This document shows, piece by piece, positions 1 to 9,511 of a DNA stretch of 64,000 nt (position 1 is the stretch's first letter; every line of letters begins with the position of its first letter). Source of the DNA: Rathayibacter sp. VKM Ac-2804 (GTDB taxonomy: Bacteria > Actinomycetota > Actinomycetes > Actinomycetales > Microbacteriaceae); contig NZ_CP047420.1 in NCBI RefSeq assembly GCF_009866655.1, forward strand, positions 186,001-250,000. Reading direction: 5' to 3'. The notes under the pieces are model-generated. The model saw only the letters and a list, made by a program, of their open reading frames with translations. It did no database searches and was not told the DNA's origin. Position numbers and translations under genes: made by a program.

Positions 1-814
1 AGGGGCCGCTGACCGTGTTGTTCTCGATGAAGCCGGCGGCGACGGTCAGGAGCAGGGTCGCGAAGGTCCAGATCGCGATACGCCCGGCGCGACCGAGGCC
101 GACCCCGCGGACGCTGAAGTCGGGACGGTAGCGCAGGCCGACCCGCTTCCAGAAGAAGACGAGCAGGCTCGCCTGCAGTGCCACTCCGAGGGTCGCCGAG
201 CCCGCCAGCACCGCGATCATCTCGGGCGTCCACTGCGTCGCGAGGCGCTCCCCGCGGCCGTCCGAGCCGAAGAGGTTCTGGAAGGCGAGGAGCCCGCCGA
301 TGGCGACGACGTTGTTGACGACCGGCGTCCAGGTGAACGGCCCGAAGGAGCCGCGCGCATTGAGCACCTCGCCGAGGATCGTGTACAGCCCGTAGAAGAA
401 CACCTGCGGCAGGCACCAGTAGGCGAAGGTGACGGCGAGGCGGGTCTGCTCCGGCCCGTACTGCGAGGCGTTCAGCTGGATCAGCAGGGGTGCGGCGAGC
501 GTCGCGATCACCGCGGCGCCGAGGAGGACGAGCAGCGCGAGGGTCAGCAGCTTGTTGATGTAGCGCTGGCCGCCGTCGGCCTGGAGCCCGGCCCGCACGA
601 TCTGCGGCACCAGGACCGCGTTCAGGGCGCCGCCCGCGATGATCGCGTAGATCGTGTTCGGCAGGCCGTTGGCGACCGTGAAGGCGTCGGCGCCCTGGCC
701 GACGAGGCCGATGGTCTGCGTGAAGACCAGGGACATCACGAAGCCGAGGACCCGCGAGACCATCGTGCCGGAGGCGAGGACGGCGCTCGCGCGACCGAGG
801 GAGAAGCTAGCCAC
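1..814 (-). CDS. murJ: Lipid II flippase MurJ (MviN), N-terminal part, runs off window
   Basis: MurJ moves the peptidoglycan precursor lipid II across the membrane. The visible ~271 residues begin GTG-Ala-Ser-Phe-Ser-Leu at 814 and show the N-terminal MurJ pattern: repeated hydrophobic helices, an early segment reading ASGTMVSRVLGFV, and the motif GGALNAVLVPQI. The C-terminal half lies left of position 1. Its start overlaps the stop of the upstream DUF6049 gene (GTGGCTAG), which implies translational coupling. The pair DUF6049-murJ is conserved in actinobacteria (Rv3909-Rv3910 in Mycobacterium tuberculosis). Only the 3' end is missing; nothing suggests a broken gene. Confidence 0.93.
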   Translation of the reverse strand, partial: MASFSLGRASAVLASGTMVSRVLGFVMSLVFTQTIGLVGQGADAFTVANGLPNTIYAIIAGGALNAVLVPQIVRAGLQADGGQRYINKLLTLALLVLLGAAVIATLAAPLLIQLNASQYGPEQTRLAVTFAYWCLPQVFFYGLYTILGEVLNARGSFGPFTWTPVVNNVVAIGGLLAFQNLFGSDGRGERLATQWTPEMIAVLAGSATLGVALQASLLVFFWKRVGLRYRPDFSVRGVGLGRAGRIAIWTFATLLLTVAAGFIENNTVSGP

Positions 815-3035
815 GGGGATCCGTTCGGTCGTCGTCGAGGCCCGGCTGGACGGCGAGCGGGGCGTTCGGGTCCTCCTCGTCCTCCTCGGGGGTGTCGCCG
901 CGGCGGCGCCGGCGGATGTTGCGGAGGATGCCCGCGCCGAAGACGAGGACCAGGAGGATGCCGACGCCGAGGGTGCCGACGGTCTCCCAGTCGGCGCGGA
1001 CGTTGGTGACGATGCCGGTAGGAGCGCCGATGGGCGTGCCGTCCTGGGCCGTCAGCTGCATGCGGAGCTCGGTCTCGCCGTTGCCGACGCGGGCCTTCAC
1101 CGGGATGAGGACGCGGCCCTGCGAGCGGGCGTCGATCGCCGTGGGCTCGACCGAGGACTCGTCGATGTCGAGGACCGCGTTGGAGGTCGAGGCCTGGATC
1201 CGGACCGTCACGGGCCAGGGCAGGTCGTTGCGGACGTAGACCGGGATGCTCGAGTCGCGGGAGAGCTGCGTGACGCTGTCGGAGCTCTCGATCGCGACGG
1301 AGGAGAGCGTGGTGTCGGCCTGCTCGCGGCTCGCGGCGACCGCTCCCTGCCAGCCGGTCGGGTCCTCGCGCCAGGTGACGGCGAGCAGGGCGAGGAGGTC
1401 GTTGCGGCGCTTGCCGCTGAGCAGCTGCGGGTCGGTGAGGACGGCGGAGAAGGACTCGACGCGGGCGGCCGCGGTGAGGAGGTCCGAGACGCCCTCGAGG
1501 CGCTGCTCCGACTCCGGGCTGTCGACGACGGTCGCGTCCTCGGTCGGCGCCGCGGTGAGGGCGGCGGCGAGCGAGGTCCCTTCCGCCCACGGCAGCGCGT
1601 CGACGGCCTGAAGGGTCTGCGAGAGCCGGACGCCGTCGATGGCGGCGCCGCGGTCGAGCGCCAGGATCACGGACGGCGACTCGTCCTCGCGCTGGACCTG
1701 CGCGAGGTCGGCGGTGAGGTCGGCCATGCGCGCGCGCCACTCGGAGTCGGTGCCGGAGCTGACGGCCGCGTCGAAGGCGGTCGAGAGGGCGCTGTCGGCG
1801 ACGATCAGGTCGTGGCCGTCGACGGCGGCCCGGGTGGTCGTCGTGACGTCCTCCGGCAGTGCGAGGTTGGCGGAGGACACGACGGTGCGGTTCATGCCGG
1901 TCGTGGCATAGACGCCGAGATCCGCGGCGCGGACGGTGCCGTCGTCGGGCCAGGCGATGCTGCCGACCGTCGGCGACCAGTCGAACGCGAGGAGCGACTC
2001 GGCCGTCGGGCGGTCGGGGAGGGCGGTCGTGTCGTCGGGAACGGCCGTCGGCGTCGGCGTCGCCGTGCTCGTCGGTGCGAAGAGAGCAGGATCGAGCGCG
2101 TACTCGAACGAGGTCGGCGCCAGGAGGGTGGACAGGCCGGACTGGGCCTGGGCGGCCACGTCCGCGTCGGCGTAGGGGAGGGCGAAGACCTCGTTGGGCA
2201 CCGCCTCGAGGCGCTCGAGCCAGGCGGTCGCCGACTCCGGTGCCGAGTCGCCGAGGACGCGGATCGACGCGAGGATGCGCGGATCCACACCGATGGTCAC
2301 GGCGCGGCCGTCGACGCTGTCGAGCTGGCGCGAGAGCGTGCCGGTGGTCTGGGTGTAGTCCTGCAGCGTCTCGGCCGAGAGCAGGCCGTCGGCGGTGTCG
2401 GGCACGGTGAGCGGCACGAGGACGCTGACACCGGTCTCCTGCTCGCTCGGGAAGCCGGTCGAGAGCTCGACGACGCCGCGGGCCGTCGCGACCGTTCCGC
2501 CGGGGCTGGTGACGGTCACCGAGACGGTGTGCGTGCCGAAGGCCTCGGGATCGCGGATCGAGTCGGTCGAGAAGGGGAGGTCGGCCGCGGGCACGGTCAC
2601 GCCGACCTGGGCCGAGCTGGAGGGCAGCAGTCGCACGTCGGCGCCGTCGCCGGTGCTCGTGCCCTCGTCCTCCGCCTCGCCGTCGAGCCACTCGGCGAGC
2701 TCGGCCCGCGAGTCGAGGGTGTCCTCGTCGATCGCGACCTCGACCCGCGCGCCGTCGATGGACTCGGTGGTGCCGTTGCGCACGGAGACCGCCAACTGGA
2801 GGTCCTCGCCGGGGAGGAGGACGCCGTCGTTCGCCGCGCCCACCGTGGCGGTGACGGTGGCCTGCCCGGACTCGAGAGCCGTGGGCTCAGCGGCGCTCGC
2901 CGCGACGGGGAGCGCACCGCCGAGGAGCGCGATCGAGAGCACAGCTGCACCGGCGGAGCGGAGCAGCTGCGGGACCGCGCGCCGGGGGCGGGGACGATCG
3001 GAGGGGGTGAGGTCGCGCCGACGCATCGAACTCAC
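807..3035 (-). CDS. DUF6049 family secreted, membrane-anchored protein (Rv3909-like)
   Basis: 742 residues of unknown biochemical role, found next to murJ across actinobacteria and therefore probably connected with cell-envelope assembly. A signal peptide occupies roughly residues 20-48 (arginine-rich start, hydrophobic core, AASA cleavage region). A long extracytoplasmic beta-rich region follows, then one transmembrane helix near residues 684-704 and a positively charged RRRRR stop-transfer, leaving an acidic cytoplasmic tail of about 35 residues. The GTG start at 3035 is preceded at close range by GGAGG; an in-frame ATG nine bases further in is an alternative. A -10-like TAGAAT (minus strand, 3054-3059) suggests a very short leader. 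Divergent from pcnA, overlapping murJ by 8 bases. Confidence 0.88.
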   Translation of the reverse strand: MSSMRRRDLTPSDRPRPRRAVPQLLRSAGAAVLSIALLGGALPVAASAAEPTALESGQATVTATVGAANDGVLLPGEDLQLAVSVRNGTTESIDGARVEVAIDEDTLDSRAELAEWLDGEAEDEGTSTGDGADVRLLPSSSAQVGVTVPAADLPFSTDSIRDPEAFGTHTVSVTVTSPGGTVATARGVVELSTGFPSEQETGVSVLVPLTVPDTADGLLSAETLQDYTQTTGTLSRQLDSVDGRAVTIGVDPRILASIRVLGDSAPESATAWLERLEAVPNEVFALPYADADVAAQAQSGLSTLLAPTSFEYALDPALFAPTSTATPTPTAVPDDTTALPDRPTAESLLAFDWSPTVGSIAWPDDGTVRAADLGVYATTGMNRTVVSSANLALPEDVTTTTRAAVDGHDLIVADSALSTAFDAAVSSGTDSEWRARMADLTADLAQVQREDESPSVILALDRGAAIDGVRLSQTLQAVDALPWAEGTSLAAALTAAPTEDATVVDSPESEQRLEGVSDLLTAAARVESFSAVLTDPQLLSGKRRNDLLALLAVTWREDPTGWQGAVAASREQADTTLSSVAIESSDSVTQLSRDSSIPVYVRNDLPWPVTVRIQASTSNAVLDIDESSVEPTAIDARSQGRVLIPVKARVGNGETELRMQLTAQDGTPIGAPTGIVTNVRADWETVGTLGVGILLVLVFGAGILRNIRRRRRGDTPEEDEEDPNAPLAVQPGLDDDRTDPRG

Positions 3036-3053
3036 TCGGCCTCCATGCGGGTG

Positions 3054-3059
3054 ATTCTA
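3054..3059 (-). promoter_or_regulatory. -10 element of the DUF6049-murJ operon (candidate)
   Basis: On the minus strand the hexamer TAGAAT lies about 18 bases before the GTG start at 3035. Transcription would begin around 3047, giving a leader of about a dozen bases that contains the GGAGG ribosome-binding site. No convincing -35 was seen. Confidence 0.45.
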
Positions 3060-3194
3060 CGGGCAGGCCTCCGGGCGGCCGGCTGCCGGGCCGCGGGATG
3101 CACTGCGGAGTCGCTCAGGAGCCGTAACCGGTCGAGGCGGTTGCAGGCCGGCGCTCACCCTGGCGCGCACCCCGCCCCGGCCGCACCTCCCCGG

Positions 3195-3200
3195 TAGGAT
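3195..3200 (+). promoter_or_regulatory. -10 element of pcnA, probable leaderless mRNA
   Basis: TAGGAT ends eight bases before the ATG at 3208, so the expected transcription start falls on or next to the A of the start codon. The seven bases between them contain no Shine-Dalgarno-like sequence. Leaderless genes with this spacing are common in actinobacteria. Confidence 0.5.
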
Positions 3201-3207
3201 CTGCCGG

Positions 3208-4632
3208 ATGCACAGCGTCCAGACCGCACTCGAGACCCTCCGCGCTCTCGCGGCGACGCCGACGGTGGCCCGGCTCGCGGAGGCGTTCGCGGCCCAGGGC
3301 CACGAGCTCGCGCTGGTCGGCGGCCCGGTCCGCGACGCCTTCCTCGGGCACGGCGTGCACGACCTCGACTTCACGACCTCGGCGCGGCCGGACGACATCG
3401 TGCGGATCGTCGCTCCGATCGCGGAGGCGCACTGGGACATCGGCCGGGCGTTCGGCACGATCGGCGCGCGCATCGCGGGCGAGACGGTCGAGATCACGAC
3501 CTACCGCAGCGACAGCTACGACGGCGTCAGCCGGAAGCCGGAGGTCGAGTTCGGCAACAGCCTCGAGGGCGACCTCGTGCGCCGCGACTTCACCGTCAAC
3601 GCGATGGCGCTGCGGCTCCCCGAGATCGTGCTGGTCGACCCCGCCGGGGGAGTGGAGGACCTGCTCGCGGGCCGGCTGCGCACGCCGGCTGCGGCCGATC
3701 TCTCCTTCGGCGACGATCCGCTGCGGATGCTGCGCGCCGCGCGGTTCACCTCGCAGCTGGGCTTCCGCACGACCGACGAGGTCGAGTGGGCGATGGCCGA
3801 GCTGGCCCCCCGCATCGACGACGTCTCGGCGGAGCGGGTGCAGGAGGAGCTGCGGAAGCTCCTCGCGACCGCCTCGCCGCGGGCGGGACTCGAGCTCCTC
3901 GTCGACACCGGTCTGGCGGGTTACTTCCTCCCCGAGCTGCCGGCGCTGCGCCTGGAGCAGGACGAGCACCATCACCACAAGGACGTCTACGTGCACAGCC
4001 TCACCGTGCTGGAGCAGGCGATCGCCCTCGAGGGGCAGCGGAACCCCGGCGCGGCACCCGACGTCACCCTCCGCATCGCCGCGCTGCTGCACGACATCGG
4101 CAAGCCGGCCACGCGGCGTCTGGAGCCGGGCGGAGCGGTCAGCTTCTACCACCACGACCTCGTCGGCTCGAAGCTCGCGATCAAGCGGCTGCGCTCGCTG
4201 AAGTTCGACAAGCAGACGATCAGCGACGTCGCCCGGCTGATCGAGCTGCACCTGCGCTTCTTCGGCTACACCGAGGGCGCCTGGACCGACTCGGCCGTCC
4301 GCCGCTACGTGACCGACGCCGGCCCGCTGCTGGAGCGGCTGCACATCCTGACCCGGGCCGACGTGACCACCCGCAACACCCGCAAGGCCGACCGCCTGGC
4401 GCACGCCTACGACGACCTGGAGCAGCGGATCGCGGAGCTCGCCGAGAAGGAGGAGCTCGCGTCGAAGCGGCCCGACCTGGACGGCACGCAGATCATGGCG
4501 ATCCTCGAGCTGCCGCCGGGGCGCGAGGTGGGGCTGGCGTACAGGTTCCTGCTGGAGCTGCGGCTCGAGGAGGGGCCGCTCGGCGAGGAGGAGGCCGCCC
4601 GGCGGCTGAAGGAGTGGTGGGCGGCGCGCTGA
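3208..4632 (+). CDS. pcnA: CCA tRNA nucleotidyltransferase
   Basis: Adds or repairs the 3'-terminal CCA of tRNAs from CTP and ATP. The 474-residue protein has the class II nucleotidyltransferase core near residues 36-55 (VGGPVRD followed by the catalytic pair in DLDF, D52 and D54), the neck/body domain, and a C-terminal HD phosphohydrolase domain with LLHDIGKP around residue 293 and an earlier EHHHH cluster. Length and domain order match actinobacterial PcnA (Rv3907c type). It stands divergent to the DUF6049-murJ pair, the same arrangement as in mycobacteria. The ATG at 3208 is supported by the -10 element just upstream and lacks a Shine-Dalgarno site. Confidence 0.95.
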   Translation: MHSVQTALETLRALAATPTVARLAEAFAAQGHELALVGGPVRDAFLGHGVHDLDFTTSARPDDIVRIVAPIAEAHWDIGRAFGTIGARIAGETVEITTYRSDSYDGVSRKPEVEFGNSLEGDLVRRDFTVNAMALRLPEIVLVDPAGGVEDLLAGRLRTPAAADLSFGDDPLRMLRAARFTSQLGFRTTDEVEWAMAELAPRIDDVSAERVQEELRKLLATASPRAGLELLVDTGLAGYFLPELPALRLEQDEHHHHKDVYVHSLTVLEQAIALEGQRNPGAAPDVTLRIAALLHDIGKPATRRLEPGGAVSFYHHDLVGSKLAIKRLRSLKFDKQTISDVARLIELHLRFFGYTEGAWTDSAVRRYVTDAGPLLERLHILTRADVTTRNTRKADRLAHAYDDLEQRIAELAEKEELASKRPDLDGTQIMAILELPPGREVGLAYRFLLELRLEEGPLGEEEAARRLKEWWAAR

Positions 4633-4690
4633 GGAGCCTCTGGTGGTGCCGGCACTGAGATCGGCCCTGGGCGCGGAGCCGCGCGGATGG

Positions 4691-4696
4691 TAAGGT
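4691..4696 (+). promoter_or_regulatory. -10 element for the rpsF operon (candidate)
   Basis: TAAGGT fits the actinobacterial TAnnnT -10 form and stands about 110 bases ahead of rpsF, so the transcript would carry the structured leader at 4755-4800. No clear -35 was found. Confidence 0.35.
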
Positions 4697-4754
4697 CGTC
4701 AGGTTGTCCATGACCAGACGCACTCGCGTCCGCGGGAGTGGACAGATGCTACAT

Positions 4755-4800
4755 ACCCTCCTGTCACGGAAATACCGTGGCCGTTCAGTCCGAAGGAGGT
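4755..4800 (+). promoter_or_regulatory. rpsF leader: S6:S18-type autoregulatory RNA (candidate)
   Basis: The segment CCTCCT (4757-4762) is exactly complementary to the rpsF Shine-Dalgarno AGGAGG (4794-4799), so folding would hide the ribosome-binding site. Nested inside is a perfect hairpin CACGG-AAATA-CCGTG (4765-4779) followed by unpaired GCCGTTCAGTCCGA containing two CCG trinucleotides. Known rpsF leaders in many bacteria are bound by the S6:S18 complex through a stem with a CCG-containing bulge, giving feedback control. The match to that architecture is by eye; the sequestration pairing is directly visible. Confidence 0.55.
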
Positions 4801-4806
4801 GGGTTA

Positions 4807-5184
4807 GTGACGCATCAGTACGAACTCATGGTGATCCTGGATCCCGAGATCGATGAGCGCACCGTCGCTCCGAGTCTCGACAAGTTCCTCAACGTCATCC
4901 GCACCGATGGTGGATCCATCGACAAGGTCGACGTCTGGGGCCGCCGTCGTCTGGCGTACGAGATCAACAAGAAGTCCGAGGGCATCTACGCCGTCGTCGA
5001 CTTCACGTCGACCTCGGCCGCCGCGAACGAGCTCGACCGTCAGCTGAAGCTGTCGGAGGCCGTCATGCGCACCAAGGTGCTCCGCGCCGAAGAGGGCATC
5101 GCCCAGGTCGCCGCCGCCAAGAAGCTCGCCGACGAGAAGGCCGCCCGCAAGGCTGCCAAGGCTCCGGCCGCTCCCAAGGCGTAA
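4807..5184 (+). CDS. rpsF: 30S ribosomal protein S6
   Basis: Ribosomal protein S6, which pairs with S18 on the platform of the 30S subunit. The GTG at 4807 is chosen because a strong GAAGGAGGT stands six bases upstream and the protein then begins [13 protein letters not shown], the usual S6 start; a longer reading from 4738 would run through the regulatory leader. 125 residues, ferredoxin-like fold, with a lysine/alanine-rich C-terminal tail ([14 protein letters not shown]) typical of actinobacterial S6. It is the first gene of the rpsF-ssb-rpsR-rplI operon; ssb starts 5 bases after its stop. Confidence 0.96.
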   Translation: MTHQYELMVILDPEIDERTVAPSLDKFLNVIRTDGGSIDKVDVWGRRRLAYEINKKSEGIYAVVDFTSTSAAANELDRQLKLSEAVMRTKVLRAEEGIAQVAAAKKLADEKAARKAAKAPAAPKA

Positions 5185-5189
5185 CGCTG

Positions 5190-5777
5190 ATGGCCGGCGA
5201 GACGATCATCACCGTGGTGGGGAACCTCACCGCCGACCCCGAGCTGCGCTACACGCAGGGCGGGCTCGCGGTCGCGAACTTCACCATCGCCTCCACGCCG
5301 CGCACCTTCGACCGTCAGGCGAACGACTGGAAGGACGGCGAAGCGCTGTTCCTCCGGGCCTCCGTCTGGCGCGAGTTCGCCGAGAACGTCGCGGGGACGC
5401 TGACCAAGGGAAGCCGTGTCGTCGCGACCGGCCGCCTGAAGCAGCGCTCCTACGAGACGAAGGAAGGCGAGAAGCGCACCAGCATCGAGCTCGAGATCGA
5501 CGAGATCGGCCCCTCGCTGCGCTACGCGACCGCTCAGGTCACGCGCGCAGCAGGTGGCGGCGGTGGACGCGGTCAGGTCGGCGGCGGCGGAGGCAACCAG
5601 GGCGCGAGCCAGGGCGGCTTCGGCGGCGGCAACGGCGGCAACCAGGGGGGCTCCGGCGGAAACGGCGGCGGCAACCGCGGTGGCGGCCAGGCCGAGGAGC
5701 CGTGGGCGCCCAGCGCTCCGGCCGGTGGCGACGTGTGGAGCACGCCGGGCAGCTACAACGACGAGACGCCGTTCTGA
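5190..5777 (+). CDS. ssb: Single-stranded DNA-binding protein
   Basis: Coats single-stranded DNA in replication, recombination and repair. Residues 1-110 form the OB fold beginning [19 protein letters not shown]. Residues ~118-170 are a glycine/asparagine-rich linker of GGGN/GGQ-type repeats, and the acidic tip ends DETPF, the partner-docking tail. 195 residues is the normal actinobacterial length. ATG at 5190, five bases after the rpsF stop; its placement between S6 and S18 is conserved. Confidence 0.96.
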   Translation: MAGETIITVVGNLTADPELRYTQGGLAVANFTIASTPRTFDRQANDWKDGEALFLRASVWREFAENVAGTLTKGSRVVATGRLKQRSYETKEGEKRTSIELEIDEIGPSLRYATAQVTRAAGGGGGRGQVGGGGGNQGASQGGFGGGNGGNQGGSGGNGGGNRGGGQAEEPWAPSAPAGGDVWSTPGSYNDETPF

Positions 5778-5869
5778 GCCTCGGGCTCGAGCGCGCCCTC
5801 ACCTGAATCACGCGTCCCCGTCCCGAGAGGGGTGCCGACGGACGCGAACCAGAATCTAAGGAAACCACT

Positions 5870-6130
5870 ATGGCTGGAAAGAGCAGCGGCGACCGCCGCA
5901 AGCCGATCCGCGGCAAGGGCGCGAAGAACGCGGCCCCCGCGAAGTCGGTCCGCGTGGGCGTCATCGACTACAAGGACGTCCCGACCCTTCGCAAGTTCAT
6001 CTCGGAGCGCGGGAAGATCCGCGCCCGTCGCATCACCGGCGTCTCCGTCCAGGAGCAGCGCCTCATCGCCCGCGCCGTCAAGAACGCCCGCGAGATGGCA
6101 CTCCTGCCCTACGCCGGCAGCGGAAGGTAG
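5870..6130 (+). CDS. rpsR: 30S ribosomal protein S18 (cysteine-free type)
   Basis: S18 binds S6 and 16S rRNA in the 30S platform. 86 residues with the core [20 protein letters not shown] and ending LLPYAGSGR. It has no cysteines, so it is the C-minus form that does not bind zinc; actinobacteria often carry such a paralogue elsewhere for zinc limitation, and here it is the copy in the main operon. Start ATG at 5870, preceded by AAGGAAACC. Followed by rplI seven bases after the stop. Confidence 0.95.
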   Translation: MAGKSSGDRRKPIRGKGAKNAAPAKSVRVGVIDYKDVPTLRKFISERGKIRARRITGVSVQEQRLIARAVKNAREMALLPYAGSGR

Positions 6131-6137
6131 GTAGAAG

Positions 6138-6590
6138 ATGTCCAAGGTCATCCTGACCCACGAGGTCGACGGTCTCGGCTCCGCCGGTGACGTCGTCGAC
6201 GTCAAGAACGGGTACGCCCGCAACTACCTCATCCCGCAGGGCTTCGGCGTCGCGTGGACCCGCGGTGGCGAGAAGCAGGTCGAGCAGATCAAGTCGGCGC
6301 GAGCCGCTCGTGAGCACAAGACCATCGAAGAGGCTCAGCACACGAAGCAGGTCCTCGAGGCCAACCGCGTGAAGCTGACCGTCAAGGCCGGCAAGGACGG
6401 GCGCCTCTTCGGCTCCGTCAAGACCTCCGACATCGCGACCGCGGTGGCGGCGGCCGGCTACGGCGAGCTCGACAAGCGCAAGATCGTGATCTCGAACGCG
6501 ATCAAGAACATCGGCGAGCACGAGGCCGTGGTGCGTCTGCGCGACGACATCCAGGCCACCGTGAAGCTGCAGGTGGTCGCGGCCAAGTAA
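6138..6590 (+). CDS. rplI: 50S ribosomal protein L9
   Basis: L9 sits at the base of the L1 stalk in the large subunit. 150 residues: N-terminal domain with the signature [20 protein letters not shown] and NYLIPQGFG, a long central helix (residues ~45-75), and a C-terminal RNA-binding domain containing [12 protein letters not shown]. Last gene of the ribosomal operon; the hairpin terminator at 6610-6651 follows. Confidence 0.96.
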   Translation: MSKVILTHEVDGLGSAGDVVDVKNGYARNYLIPQGFGVAWTRGGEKQVEQIKSARAAREHKTIEEAQHTKQVLEANRVKLTVKAGKDGRLFGSVKTSDIATAVAAAGYGELDKRKIVISNAIKNIGEHEAVVRLRDDIQATVKLQVVAAK

Positions 6591-6609
6591 GGCCGCGAGA
6601 ACGCCGCGG

Positions 6610-6651
6610 AGGGCGGTGCGACGGGACTTCACGGTCCCCTCGCACCGCCCT
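6610..6651 (+). terminator. Terminator after rplI
   Basis: A perfect 12-bp stem pairs AGGGCGGTGCGA (6610-6621) with its complement at 6640-6651, and an inner GGGAC/GTCCC stem (6623-6627 with 6634-6638) extends it. The tail is TTCGTCGTT rather than a pure T run, as is common in GC-rich genomes. It separates the ribosomal operon from the DnaA-box region. Confidence 0.75.
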
Positions 6652-6663
6652 TCGTCGTTGCGG

Positions 6664-6875
6664 TTGTCCACAGCTCCATCCACATACACCCTCCCGGAGG
6701 GACAACCTTCAATGCGGTCTGGAGACTCTTTTCCCCACACAGCTGTGGAAACAGGGGAAGACCTGGTCAGGCCGCTGAAAAAACTTGCCCGGCAGTCGAG
6801 TTCCCACAGGGTTGTCCACACGTTGCCCACAGAGGGCGCGGCGTTTCCCGCTCGTTCTCCACAGTTCTCTCCACA
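6664..6875 (+). promoter_or_regulatory. DnaA-box cluster in the rplI-dnaB gap
   Basis: Within 212 bases there are two perfect actinobacterial DnaA boxes TTGTCCACA (6664-6672, 6812-6820) and three that fit (T/C)(T/C)(A/G/C)TCCACA: CCATCCACA 6676-6684, TTCTCCACA 6855-6863, CTCTCCACA 6867-6875. One-mismatch relatives are TTCCCCACA 6731-6739 and TTGCCCACA 6823-6831. All read in the same direction. A 10-base palindrome CACAGCTGTG lies at 6738-6747. The last boxes abut the -35 of the dnaB promoter. Box positions are read directly; DnaA binding is inferred. Confidence 0.7.
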
Positions 6876-6882
6876 GGGTGGT

Positions 6883-6912
6883 TTGACCCCGGCGGCGGCC
6901 GGTCCGTAGTGT
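6883..6912 (+). promoter_or_regulatory. dnaB promoter
   Basis: TTGACC (6883-6888) and TAGTGT (6907-6912) are separated by 18 bases and form a good sigma-70-type promoter. The leader to the dnaB start would be about 140 bases. The two nearest DnaA-box-like sites end 7 bases upstream of the -35, so DnaA could influence dnaB transcription. Confidence 0.55.
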
Positions 6913-7059
6913 GGCGCAGCGCCCCGCGAGGGGAGCGGGGCAGGCGCCGAGCGTCCGCTGTCGGAGGTCGGGCGTAGACCTGTGTCCGGCACTCGCGACA
7001 GACGGCTCGACCGTGTCGCCACCCGTTCCGCGAGGCACCCGACAGGAGGAGGCGAAGGC

Positions 7060-8454
<1,395 letters not shown>

Positions 8455-8459
8455 CGCTC

Positions 8460-8687
8460 GTGGCTGCACAGGATCCGGTCGAGGAGGTCGCGCTCGACGG
8501 GGAGAGCATCCGGCTCGGGCAGTTTCTCAAGTTCGCGGGGATCCTCGAATCCGGGGGCGAGGTGAAGGAGGCCGTCGCGGACGGCTTCGTCAGCGTGAAC
8601 GGCGAGGTGGACCGGCGGCGCGGGCGGCAGCTCGTGGTCGGCGACGTCGTGGAGTTCGGCGGGCGACGGTTCCGCGTCGGGGCGTAG
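8460..8687 (+). CDS. Small S4-domain RNA-binding protein (YbcJ/YaaA-like)
   Basis: 75 residues consisting almost wholly of an S4 RNA-binding domain: RLGQFLKFAGILESGGEVKE, DGFVSVNGEVDRRRGRQL and VVGDVVEFGGRRFRV. Proteins of this family bind structured RNA, and some act on stalled 50S subunits; the exact role here is unknown. The GTG start at 8460 lies 5 bases after dnaB, so it is probably co-transcribed with it. Confidence 0.8.
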   Translation: MAAQDPVEEVALDGESIRLGQFLKFAGILESGGEVKEAVADGFVSVNGEVDRRRGRQLVVGDVVEFGGRRFRVGA

Positions 8688-8731
8688 GACTCGTCCGGAC
8701 GTCTCCTCTTCCGGGCGCCGCGGGCGCGTGG

Positions 8732-8737
8732 CTAGCA
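8732..8737 (+). promoter_or_regulatory. -10 element before the RibD-like reductase (candidate)
   Basis: TAGCAT stands about 44 bases ahead of the ATG at 8781 in the gap after the S4-domain gene. A -35 is not obvious. Confidence 0.35.
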
Positions 8738-8780
8738 TCGGGGCGTGCGACGCCGGAGTCGCGCAGGTCAGGAGGCTCCG

Positions 8781-9332
8781 ATGGGGTTCGTCAGCTACGG
8801 GATGCTCGTGTCGATCGACGGGTTCGTCGCGGCGGTGGACGGCGACATCTCCGGGTTCCCAGCACCTGGGCCGGCGCTGCACCGGGTCTTCAACGACGGG
8901 CAGCGGGCCGCCGCCCTGTCGGTCTACGGCAGCCGGATGTGGCGGATGATGGCGTACTGGGGCCGGCCGGATCCGGAGTGGGACGAGGTCTCCGAGGACT
9001 TCGCGCGGGCGTGGGTCGAGACTCCGAAGGTCGTCTTCTCGTCGACGGTGACCGAGGTGCCCGAGGGCGTGACGCTGATCGCCTCCGATGCGGTCGACGC
9101 CTTCCGCCGGATCCGGGCCGAGACCGACGGCACGATCGAGGTGAGCGGGCCGGCGCTGGCCGCCTCGCTCGGCGCGGCCGGACTGATCGACGAGTACCGG
9201 CTCCACACGCAGCCGTTCGTCCTAGGCAGCGGAACGCCGTACTTCGCCGCCGGGTTCCGACCGGAGCTGCGCTTCGTCGGCAGCGAGCCGCTGCCGGAGG
9301 GCGCGGTGCTGACGCGGTATGCGCCGCGGTGA
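8781..9332 (+). CDS. Dihydrofolate reductase / RibD C-terminal family protein
   Basis: 183 residues with the RibD_C (DHFR-like) fold: it begins GFVSYGMLVSIDGFVA, contains VYGSRMWRMMAYW, KVVFSSTVTEVP and GPALAASLGAAGLIDEYRLH, and ends with VLGSGTPYF. Such proteins are NAD(P)H-dependent reductases of pterin- or pyrimidine-type substrates; the substrate cannot be told from sequence. The ATG at 8781 has GGAGG five bases before it, which decides against an in-frame upstream start at 8745. Monocistronic. Confidence 0.82.
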   Translation: MGFVSYGMLVSIDGFVAAVDGDISGFPAPGPALHRVFNDGQRAAALSVYGSRMWRMMAYWGRPDPEWDEVSEDFARAWVETPKVVFSSTVTEVPEGVTLIASDAVDAFRRIRAETDGTIEVSGPALAASLGAAGLIDEYRLHTQPFVLGSGTPYFAAGFRPELRFVGSEPLPEGAVLTRYAPR

Positions 9333-9425
9333 CGGGCGCCGGCAGCATCTTGCTGCGTCGGACGCCAAGGACTCGATGTTCCGCGCCGGTACCGGTCCGA
9401 CAGTCCGCGCCGCGTGGGCACCTGG

Positions 9426-9491
9426 TAAAGTCGAACCAATCGACCCCCTCCCAAGCCTCTCCTTGAAGCTCAAATGGGAGGGGCCTTTTTT
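9426..9491 (+). ncRNA. Candidate abiF-type small RNA / attenuator upstream of the Abi gene
   Basis: A -10-like TAAAGT (9426-9431) is followed by a 9-bp perfect stem, CCCCTCCCA (9445-9453) with TGGGAGGGG (9475-9483), a 21-base loop and the run CCTTTTTT (to 9491). This is a textbook intrinsic terminator only 20 bases before the Abi start codon, so it can end a short transcript or attenuate the gene. Genes of the AbiD/AbiF (Abi_2) family are known to be preceded by a conserved structured RNA, the abiF motif, and are reported to work as RNA-antitoxin systems. Membership in that RNA family is inferred from position and shape only. Confidence 0.5.
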
Positions 9492-9511
9492 ATGGGTATC
9501 GGGGTACTGCA

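Noticed and set aside
654..3197. 847-codon plus-strand open frame opposite the DUF6049 gene
   Set aside because: GC-rich shadow frame: arginine/glycine/alanine-rich, no domain, while the opposite strand has signal peptide, TM helix and conserved context.
4738..4806. Longer N-terminus for S6
   Set aside because: It would translate through the hairpin leader; the strong ribosome-binding site fixes GTG at 4807.
6590..7059. Chromosomal origin oriC
   Set aside because: The DnaA boxes are dense, but dnaA, dnaN and a clear AT-rich unwinding region are missing, and the gene pair rplI-dnaB is not the usual origin site.
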